Below are positions 55,857 through 64,000 of a stretch of DNA of 64,000 nt, in pieces; the stretch's first letter is position 1; each line of letters starts with the position of its first letter. Source of the stretch: Amoebidium appalachense. Taxonomy: Eukaryota > Ichthyosporea. The notes below the pieces were generated by a model. It was not told where the DNA came from, did no database searches, and saw only the letters and a list, made by a program, of their open reading frames with translations. The position numbers and the translations under genes were made by a program. Location of the stretch: positions 6,014,001 to 6,078,000 of the forward strand of contig CAVNZM010000011.1 in assembly GCA_963693365.1 (NCBI GenBank), read 5' to 3'.

Positions 55857-58699
55857 ATGGCTACCGCCACTTCTCCCTCCACGGCTTTTCCCGACTGCCC
55901 CATTTGCTTTGAGCCCTACTCACTGTCCAACTACCCCATCCTCACCCCCTGTGGCCACAACCTGTGCTCTTGCTGCCTCTCCACGCTACAGGAAACCACA
56001 TGCCCTACTTGTCGTACACAAATCCCTATGAATTTGCGCGACCTTGCTCAAGCTTTCTCCAAAACCCATGAAAACAAAACACGAAACACCGAGAACCCAG
56101 AGACAACGTATTCTGCCGTTCCACGCTGCCCCATCCACCACAAAAAGCTGCATTCATGGTGTGTAAACCACAAACAGATTGTTTGCGCACACTGCAAGGA
56201 GTCACCCGAACATGGCAGCTGCGAGGTAAAGCCCAACACGGAGATGGACAGAGAGATAGAGACGTTGGTGACACATGTGGGCAAGATTGTGCAGGCAGCG
56301 GAGAGGGAGAGAAGGGAGGTGGCTAAGATGGTGGAGGGACACTTTGAGGATGCGGTGAAGACGGTGGAGAGAGTCTGCGAGGCTGCAAAGGGGCAGCTAA
56401 ACCAGGTGTGTGCATGGGATGTGTATCATATATGTACCTCTGGGTCATTTTATATATCGATATCCATACACTGTTGCGCTTTACATACATATGCATTGTT
56501 GTAGAAGCAAAAGTTTGGTATTGCATGATTTATTATTGGTGGGTATACATACATACATGGCTACACACGGAGCCTTGTTCGTGTTCGTTTTTTGTGGGTG
56601 TGCTCTTTTGCTGCAGGGGGTTTACGCACTATGTATTGCAGCGAACATCGTCAGGGGCCCAGCCTCACTTGACGGCCTACTGCGTTTTCCAGCGCAGCCA
56701 ATCAAATGCAGCTAGTGACTTATGTACACGGTATGCAATAAAACAACTCTAGTATATTATGGATAAACAGAAGCTAGCATTGGTATCTCCGAGAGAAAGT
56801 TAAGACACCGTATCACAATATCATACTGTGCAGCATTAATAAGGTGATCTAACACGGTCATTTTATAACGGATATACTGGGGGAGAGAAGTAGAAAAGAG
56901 AATAAAGCCGCCCATAGCCTCCGGTTCTACCACCTTAGCTAACAGGTCGCACTTATCGGTCGATATATATGCATCCGCGAGTACACATATTACACATACG
57001 AGCAGGAGACACCAAAAACCGATCGATTACAACGCCAAGACATAATCATCTTTGAATATCTATACGACACAACACCATGAATAAACGAATCTATATAGGA
57101 TCGAGATTGTCTAACCGTATCGGCCATATAGGCTACTAGAAGTTGGTGTTTTTGCTGACCTAACACTGGGAGGGACTCGACACGTAAAGTAAAAAGGTAT
57201 CTATCAGCCATAGACTTAAAACTATTCATAGTCACACTATGGTCCAGCCGTACCTCCGGTGGAGTCGCCAGCCACTCCGCATATTGCTCGACAATGGGCA
57301 GAGACGATGTGGACGGGAAGAGGTAGAGGGGCGAGTCCGACGGGGATGCGTGTAGCCGGAAGGAAGAGTGGATGGGTCGGGGCAATGGCGGATAGGCGGG
57401 TGATGTGCTCGTGAAATTTAAGGGCTAATTCGTGTAAGCGTTGTGATGGTAGTGTGAGTGTGTATAAAGAATCGAAAAGGCGTCTAGAAATAGGTGTGGA
57501 AAGGCCAGTAAGAAACGTACAACAAGTTGTGTAGTGGAAGTCATCCAGTGATTGGAGAACATTTGCAACGGTATCAGGGGGTGCCATAGCTAATAAAGGC
57601 AACCCGTACTCAGACAAAGGGCGAATAAAGGTGCAAAATATACTAAGACGGTTGTGTAATTGTACAGTAGTAGAAAGATTAGCAAGATACACATCCCTAA
57701 ATAAACGAAGACACCTGCCTGCACTCTCCACCCGACGGTCGACCATTCGTTTGAAACATGCAATAAGTTACATAGTTTTTCTTAGGCTTTACTTATTTAT
57801 TAAAACCATTCATGGCAGGTACCGTGACATAAAAATGTGTGTCCTATATATTTATGGTTGGTACGTCACGGTGCACGCTGAAAAAGCACGTGTCTTGTAT
57901 GTCAGTTATTCACAGGATTACTCCAAGGTTGCAGGCGATTTCTGTTGGTCACTTGATCCCTTTTCAATAGTATGAGCTTTATTCATCAGCTTTCGTATGG
58001 TTTACAAGGCTTTTTATTCATTTTGACCAATCTCTGCAGGCACGCGCAACCTATCTCGCCAAGATCGACAAATACATAGACGACAAACTGAGCGCATACA
58101 CCCAGTTGACCAATGAGCTTGCACCTATGGACACAGCCGCCCGCCGCCCGCTCGCAGAAAACCTCAGAAAGCTCAAAAACGACATGTGGGAGAGGACTAT
58201 TGTCACAGACACCCAACAAAAGTTATCGGGATTGGCCTTTTCAGACTGGTGTGACCTCGTGTGTATTTCTTCTCAAACATGGGGGGAAGGCGTCAAAATC
58301 AAACTCACTGCCAGTTGCAAGACGTGTGGTCATGTGCCCCCTGCGATCTCGTATTTTCTCTCGGCCAACATCAACTCGGGTAACATTCGGTCGGAGATTC
58401 AAGTTCAAAATGGAACAGTCGTTTTTAAAGCAAGCCACCCCATCAAGGCTCTTGGCGAGGCGTGCAAACAGGCTCACACTTGTCACGGGAAATTCATCCA
58501 ACGGAGCAACCTGGAAGACAGTAAGGAGCACGTGCACGTCGACGCCCCTGCGCATTACCCTGGCTATGGCCGGTACTCAGCCAATGGATATGCTACGGAT
58601 GTCATGAAGTGCACCCGTACGTGCGAGGGGGAGGTGGAGGTTAGGTGCGAGGTGGTGGACAAGGATGGGCGTCCAATGGGGATCGAGTACGTGTTTTAG
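55857..58699 (+). CDS. RING / B-box / coiled-coil (TRIM-like) protein, two exons
   Basis: Exons 55857-56405 and 58040-58699 join in phase 0: 402 residues. A C3HC4 RING lies near the N-terminus with Cys14, Cys17, Cys32, His34, Cys37, Cys40, Cys49 and Cys52 (CPICF ... TPCGHNLCSCC ... CPTC), so ubiquitin ligase activity is likely. A B-box-type zinc finger follows at about 93-125 (CPIHHKKLHSWCVNHK, CAHCKESPEHGSC). A charged helical region (about 130-250) is interrupted by the intron and fits a coiled coil. The C-terminal ~150 residues (LAFSDWCDLVCISSQTWGEG to the end) include several cysteines and match no domain I know; it is not an evident B30.2/SPRY. The ATG used is the first one giving the RING at a usual distance. 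AATAAA at 59337-59342 follows. Confidence 0.88.
56990..57746 (-). mobile_element. LINE-like reverse transcriptase C-terminal fragment in an intron
   Basis: The minus-strand frame 57237-57746 reads CLRLFRDVYLANLSTTVQLH, then a RLSIFCTFIRPLSEYGLPLL-like stretch and LDDFHYTTCCTFLTG. The spacing of RxxxF...P...YG resembles the thumb region after the RT domain of non-LTR elements, where the assembled template strand ends in a YG motif. A second frame (56990-57385) continues after an apparent frameshift. No catalytic motif is present. Identification is by appearance only. Confidence 0.4.
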
Positions 58700-58756
58700 G
58701 AAATGTCTGGTAGTGGGTTCAGTGGGTGCTGGTGGTGGTGGTGTTTTTTTTTTTTT

Positions 58757-58804
<48 letters not shown>

Positions 58805-59336
58805 ATGAAATGCCGAATCGGTTGGTGTAAGCAAAACTTAACAGCAAGCTTGCAATTAGAAAGGTATGATTGAAAAATGAGCCCGTTTAGCTGCGCGGGT
58901 CATATGCCCTGTTCTTTCCTTTGATACCTTTCTTAATGCCGTAAGAAATTGCGAGGCTCTTTTGGAATCATTGTAGGCAAAGCAAGCAGGGTATAATTAT
59001 TGAACGGTTGTGCATGTATTTTAAATATACATACAATGCTGCTCGTTTCAGAGGCCTAAGCTATATTTGCGGTTGTGGCATATCTGCATCTGGGGGCTGT
59101 AACTAGGGTCGGATACAGTTTTTGACTTGCCTGTGGCTGTGTTTGTGTGTGTGTGCGGGGGGGGGGGGGGGGGGGGGGAGGGGTGGGGGATGGGAGAGAG
59201 GGGGGCTGGGGGGGGGGGGGGGGAGGGGGGGGGGGGGGGGCAGGCGGAAGTGGGGAGATAAAAAAAATTGTTGTTATAAATCATGACAAGCCTGAAAATC
59301 GACATTCTTTTTATCCGTTTGCAATCTGCTATGTGC

Positions 59337-59342
59337 AATAAA
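59337..59342 (+). terminator. AATAAA poly(A) signal candidate for the RING/B-box gene
   Basis: Sense-direction AATAAA, 638 bases after the stop at 58699. Confidence 0.35.
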
Positions 59343-59763
59343 TTTGTTGGTGTTGCTTAGGCCTGTTCTCAATACCTGCCAGGCATTAAGAGCCCGTTGA
59401 GCAGCAATAGTTCTCCCTCACTCCCTCCCTCCCTCGCTCCCTCTCCCCCCCCCCCCCCCCCCCCCCCCTCTCCCTTCTCCCTCTCCCTCTCCCTCTCCCT
59501 CTTTCCCTCCCTCTCTCTCCCTCCCCCCCCTCCCTCCCTTCCTCCCTCCCTTCCTCCCTCTTATCTCTCTCCCTCCCTCCCCCTCCCCCCCTCTCGTCTT
59601 CCCCTCCCTCCCCCCTCCCTCCCTCTCCCTCCCCTCCCTCTCTCTTTCCCTAGATCTCTCTTCACCCCTCCCCCCTCCCCCCCCCCCCCCCCTCCTCCCT
59701 CTACCCCCTCCAAAAACACCTTTCTCGCAGTGTTACATTTTTGTATGTGTAACCAGGGGGGGA

Positions 59764-59823
59764 CTGTTCTGACACCCAGGAAGCTTGAGCATACTGTTCT
59801 GACACCCAGGAAGCTTGAGCATA
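59764..59823. repeat. Exact 30-bp tandem duplication
   Basis: The 30-base unit CTGTTCTGACACCCAGGAAG plus CTTGAGCATA occurs twice with no change, so it is recent. No coding frame is supported. Confidence 0.97.
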
Positions 59824-59868
59824 TGGTGTGAGGTATGTGGGACCGCGCCGGTGTGTTTCGTGGTGCTT

Positions 59869-59927
<59 letters not shown>

Positions 59928-60814
59928 CGCGCCCGCGCGCGTGCGCGTCCCCCCCCCCCCCCTCTCTCTCTCACGTGGGGAGGGAAGGCCGAGGGGGCAG
60001 AAAGGTGAAGTGTGGTGCGCTATAACGGGATCCGGGACCCGGATCAGAGGAACTGAGAGAAAGAGACTCTGGAGAAAGGAGTTCATAAGAAAGAAACCGA
60101 ATAGCGGACCGGTGGATCCGGAAACGCGAGGAAGTGCAGTGGCCGTCATAAATACTTTTGGACTTTTTGGCTTGCATGGAATCAAACGAAGCCTGCCTCG
60201 GCTGTACAGTACATGTACATTCATGGTGTGCCCGTGGCTATACAGGGGCTTGGGTGTGGGCTTCTTCGAGGTAAGTTCAGAGGACAAAAGCCCTAGGTAT
60301 AGGGAGATCGCATCATGTAAACCGCTAGAATACAAAATGTTTGATATTATATCACCGAAATAAAAACATAAACCCATTAACCGTTGGCATAACCCTATGT
60401 GTGTCTGGGCCCTAAATGGGGTGGCGACCCCCCGCTAGAGGGGCCTAACGGCTCCTTCATGTCGCTCGGGGATCGAAACGTTGTCCCCTGATTATACGTC
60501 ATCGTTACGTCATCAGATCGTGATTTGTCCAATCAGAGGCGAGAGGGCTATTGTCCGCTGAACATCTCTTGGCTTCTTCGAATTCACCTCATTTGTTCTC
60601 CTCCCCACCTCATCTCTGATCTCCTACTTCCCCTTTTGCTTTTCCTTCTTCTTCCTTGTCTGTTTAATGCAAAAACACACTTGTGCTTCCTTCCCAAAGG
60701 AGCAAAAAAATTGCCCACGGTGGGTGGTTGGGTGGGTAGGGTGAAGAGGGGGGAATCGAGGGGGGAGGGGGGGGGGAAGGGGGGAAGGGGGGAGAGGGAG
60801 GGGGGCCCCCGGGG

Positions 60815-61074
60815 GGAGGAACCTCTGTCTACACGCGCTCTCAGAACATATGGTATGCTTGGTTTCAAATGCGCTAAAATTCATGGGTATGTGGCCATGG
60901 GTTGGTGGATGGGTGGTCGGGTGGGAATGGGTGGGTGGGGGGAGGGGGGAGCTCTATCTACACGCGCTGTGCAAATCATGTTTTCATTGCAATTTATGAT
61001 AGGCCCACGAATGATGTTAAATTCATGGGTGGGTGGCCGTGGGTGGGTGGGTGGATGGTGTGTGTGTGTGTGTG

Positions 61075-61110
<36 letters not shown>

Positions 61111-61345
61111 TATCTACACGCGGTGTTCCAAACATATGTTTTGATTGGTTTCGAATGCAGTAACATTCATGGATGGGTGGGTGGATGGGTGGGGGGGAGG
61201 GAGGGGGAGGGAGGGAGGGAGGGGGGGGGGGGGGGGGGGGGGGGGAGAGAAGAGGGGGAAAGGGGGGAGGGGGCCTCTCTGTTTGCACTTGCTGTTCAAA
61301 ACTTCTGTTTCGATTGGGTTTGAATACTGTTAAATTCACCAATGC
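60815..61345. repeat. Four-unit diverged tandem array with G-runs
   Basis: Units near 60815-60945, 60950-61100, 61110-61260 and 61268-61345 each hold CTACACGCGCT-like, ACATATGTTTTGATTGGTTT-like and AAATTCATGGGTGGGTGG-like words, ending in a G-run. On the minus strand each has a short open stretch (VNLTVFKPNRNRSFEQQ, MNVTAFETNQNICLEHR, MNFSAFETKHTICSES), suggesting that a short coding or exon-edge piece was amplified. The minus frame upstream (to 61498) could include a source exon, unrecognised. Confidence 0.7.
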
Positions 61346-62034
61346 ATAATGGCTACTTCTCCCTTTAGGAGCACCGGGCCAGCCGGTCACATTATGAATC
61401 ATAGCTACATGTGGGCGGTCAACACATAGATAGTGTAACGAATCAGATACATCCAATCTGGAAAATAATAATATCGCGAAAATACTGGTGTGATGCATGA
61501 GTTCATAGATGAATGTGGTAGGCGAACCATTTTGGTATGGTGTCCTTGCAATAAGTACGTGAGGGTAGGCAGGTAGGTGTATACTGTTGTGGAGAAAAAA
61601 ATACAGGTGGGTGTTACGTGGGGGCTGTCTACTAGTAGGGTGGATGCACAGTGTGTGTTTAGATGGATGTTATAAGAATATGGGCAACTTCACACGCGAG
61701 AATACACGTCTCTGTTCTGCAACACTAGGACGATTCAGAGACAGGAAAACCAAAAACGAGGCAGAAAAAGAGGCGGAATAGTGTAAGGGGCAAAAAAGGC
61801 CCAAAATCAGCTCAATAAGCATTTTTGGTATCAGTGTTTGGTTACCAGATGTATCGTCTTTGAGCCAAATTTTTAAGTAGATTCTGGGAGAGTGCACCTG
61901 TCACCATTCGATTATAACTCTTCACGGCCAGCATAGAACAGAACAGAGGCAAACAAACAAACACAAAAGAAAAAGTGAGAGAAAACAAGACAGAGAGAAA
62001 GAGAAATAAAAAGAAAATCAAACCAAAGAAGATT
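61346..62034. other. Unique intergenic DNA
   Basis: About 690 bases of ordinary sequence with no long open frame except 61360-61498 (minus), and a polypurine stretch near 61960-62030. It lies downstream of the PARS2 3' end. No gene is supported. Confidence 0.5.
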
Positions 62035-62040
62035 TTTATT
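62035..62040 (-). terminator. AATAAA poly(A) signal of the prolyl-tRNA synthetase gene
   Basis: AATAAA on the minus strand, 16-21 bases after the stop codon at 62056-62058. If used, the 3' untranslated region is very short. Confidence 0.5.
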
Positions 62041-62055
62041 ATTATTAACCAGTGT

Positions 62056-62353
62056 TCAAGCAGATGTGTAAGGTTTCAGGAAGTTCACCGCATCCTCAAA
62101 TGGCAGTGTCGTTTTCTTCCCGTCGGCTCTCGTTTCAATCTCAACCATCCCTTTTTCGATCGCATTTTGTCCCACCACAACCGTAATCGGATATCCGACC
62201 AGCTGTGCATCCTTGAGTTTCGCACCAGGGGCCAAGGCTAATCGGTCATCGATTACGATTTCGTTTGCCAAATTAGGAAGCTGGCCAACCAATCGGTCAT
62301 GGAGATCACGGGCAGCCTGGAGATACTGCTCGGCCGTCCCTTGCTGTGGGGGA

Positions 62354-62437
<84 letters not shown>

Positions 62438-63464
62438 GTGTGTGTGTGCGTGTGTGTTTTTTTGAGGGGGGAGGGGAAGGGGGGCGGGGGGGGGGGGGGG
62501 GGGGGGGGGGAGAATAATGCATAAGAAGACGTTTTAAACATGGAAGCCAAGACACCAGAAAGTCAAGAGGAAGAAAAACGAAACGGGTGTTTTTTCACGC
62601 ACACAAATCTGTAGGCAGAATACACTTGACCAGTGCCAATCATTAGGGTGGTTTATATGCCTGCACACAAGAATCAATATTGGACTCTGGCGCAATGGAG
62701 CCCCGGAGGGATGGGGTGGTGAGGAATGGGGGAGGTTGGGGGGAGAGGGGCAGGGCCGGGGGGAGGAGGGGGGGGGGGGGGGGGAGGGTCGCAGTTATTG
62801 GAGGATTTGGCCGGACAGGGAGAAGGAGGAGAGGGGGGAGGGGGAGGGAGGGAGAGGGGGGGGGGGAGGGGGCGGAGGGGGGAGGGGCGCGTGTGCGTGT
62901 GGGTATGGAAGTGAGGGGTAAAATTGGGCAGGAAATGTAAGTGGCATCGAGTCAGGCTCCTAAGGGAAAGACGGCAGGGGGTAGGGTGGGGTGGGTGGGT
63001 GGGTGGGTGGGGCGGAGGGGGGAGGGGGGGGGGGGAGGGGTTAATAAGACACAGAGTGAAGTGCAAAGATTTCCAACTGAAAAGCAAACTGCAACACGCA
63101 AAAATGCACACACAGACAGGGCGCACACGCGCACGTGTATGTGCGTGCGCGCATGTATGTGTCTGTATGTGTAAAGAGGGGGGGGAGGAGGGGAGGGGGG
63201 GATGGCGCATACCTTTTGGCTGCCCAAGGGTACGATAGTCATTGCATAGGGTGCCACAGAGAGAGGCCACTTGATACCTTTTGAATCGTGGTGGTTCTCA
63301 ACCTGAAAAACAAACAAATGTCATTGGTGAAAGAGCTAAAAAACTAGTTACCAATTGGATTTGTGTATTGGTTATAAGAAAGAAAAACACAGGCATGGCC
63401 TATTAGTTATGATGAATGAAAGCTGGGGGCATCATATGTTGAAGCTATTCAATTCATCAAGACC

Positions 63465-63495
<31 letters not shown>

Positions 63496-63503
63496 ACCCA
63501 CCC

Positions 63504-63555
<52 letters not shown>

Positions 63556-63820
63556 AAATAAATAAATAAATAAATAAATAAAAAGAGTGTGTGGGTGTGT
63601 TGTGTGTGTGTTGTACGTGTATGTGTCGGTGTATTGTGTGTGTGTGTATTGTTCTGGTTGGGTTTGTATGGGGGGGGAGGGTAGAGGGGGGGGGGGGGGG
63701 GGGGGGGGGGGGACTAGGCAGGTTGAGGAGTCAGATTCTCGATTGTTGTTTTGGAAGTGCACGTAATGTGGTTTATGGGTGTGTCTACGTGTACACGTGT
63801 ATATTTGTGCAATTTGTTTT

Positions 63821-63854
<34 letters not shown>

Positions 63855-64000
63855 ATTTGTTTGGGGTGGTAGGGGAGGGTGTATGAGCAAGCACATACCA
63901 CAGCAGCCAGTATCCTCGTCAAACCCAGACCGTAGCAGCCCATCTCAGCCGTGTGCATCTTATCGTCTCTGCCTCTGAACGTGCAGTTGAAAGCAGTGCT
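62056..64000 (-). CDS. PARS2: Prolyl-tRNA synthetase, bacterial/mitochondrial type, C-terminal part
   Basis: Charges tRNA-Pro with proline, probably in the mitochondrion. The window holds the last three exons, 63899-64000 (runs off the edge), 63213-63302 and 62056-62343, all in phase 0: 159 residues. Exon 1 here carries class II motif 3 (MGCYGLGLTRILAAV). The second continues ENHHDSKGIKWPLSVAPYAM, the junction to the anticodon-binding domain. The third is the anticodon-binding domain: EQYLQAARDLHDRLVGQL, IVIDDR, LKDAQLVGYPITVVVGQNAI and VEIETR. The order and motifs match bacterial and human mitochondrial (PARS2) ProRS, not the cytosolic EPRS form. The N-terminal catalytic motifs and any targeting peptide are outside the window. 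Confidence 0.92.
62358..62512. repeat. (GT)n and G-run upstream of the last PARS2 exon
   Basis: About 37 GT units (62358-62431) with a few GC interruptions to 62457, then G-runs to 62511. On the sense strand (CA)n leads almost directly into the last acceptor. Confidence 0.95.
62555..62690 (-). mobile_element. Family C short interspersed element, diverged
   Basis: GGCAGAATACACTTGACCAG, TGCCAATCATTAGGGTGGTT and ATATGCCTGCACACAAG match family C, reverse orientation, with its tail and head lost. It lies in the last PARS2 intron. Confidence 0.55.
63463..63716. repeat. C-run, (CA)n, (AAAT)n and G-run in the PARS2 intron
   Basis: A C-run of about 32 (63465-63496), (CA)n (63508-63551), about eight AAAT units (63552-63584), TG-rich sequence, and a G-run of about 27 (63687-63713). 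Confidence 0.95.

Larger units (their letters stand above)
58700..60810. other. Convergent region downstream of the RING/B-box gene
   Basis: Contains a T-run/G-run (58744-58803), an AATAAA at 59337-59342, a pyrimidine block (59412-59710), an exact 30-bp tandem duplication (59764-59823), (GT)n at 59873-59919 and unique sequence to 60720. The plus frame 59815-60363 is open through unique DNA after 60000 but has no recognisable domain. No gene is called. Confidence 0.5.

Noticed and set aside
59815-60363. 182-codon plus frame
   Set aside because: The first third translates (GT)n. The rest is open but lacks homology or splice context, so I list it only as part of the intergenic region.

Overview
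This is eukaryotic nuclear DNA. Genes are split by many GT-AG introns (at least one looks GC-AG), and the non-coding part is saturated with (GT/CA)n, (AG)n and very long G or C runs. I assembled gene models by joining exons whose reading phases agree. The gene content (a UNR/CSDE1 orthologue, 6-pyruvoyl-tetrahydropterin synthase, an Erf2/ZDHHC9-14-18 type palmitoyltransferase, organellar prolyl-tRNA synthetase, a RING/B-box protein) fits an animal or a close unicellular relative of animals. The lineage is inference and I hold it loosely.

Layout. 0.3-9.6 kb, minus: DHHC palmitoyltransferase, ten or eleven exons. 9.6-11.2 kb: unique, AT-richer divergent promoter region. 11.2-19.4 kb, plus: five-exon coiled-coil protein with a dynein-adaptor-like CC1 box. 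19.4-26.9 kb: gene-poor convergent gap with a diverged minisatellite and an 18-unit, 65-bp hairpin satellite. 26.9-43.7 kb, minus: complete 16-exon CSDE1/UNR gene, 683 codons, every junction in phase. 43.7-46.5 kb: divergent promoter region with a duplicated block carrying TGACGTCA. 46.5-49.6 kb, plus: complete four-exon PTS gene, 148 codons. 51.8-55 kb, minus: incompletely resolved RING gene next to three copies of a ~650-700 bp exon-bearing unit. 55.9-58.7 kb, plus: two-exon RING/B-box/coiled-coil gene with a LINE-like fragment in its intron. 62.1-64 kb, minus: the last three exons of mitochondrial-type prolyl-tRNA synthetase, running off the window.

The genes are unrelated housekeeping and regulatory genes (lipidation, transport, mRNA translation, pterin synthesis, ubiquitination, organellar translation); nothing suggests a cluster. 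The unusual biology is in the non-coding part. Three related families of short interspersed elements end in poly(C) and share paired stems with different sequences. Five exons have one edge, with its splice site and adjoining intron, copied in tandem as decayed partial exons. Many introns place a C-run just after the donor and a (CA)n tract just before the acceptor.
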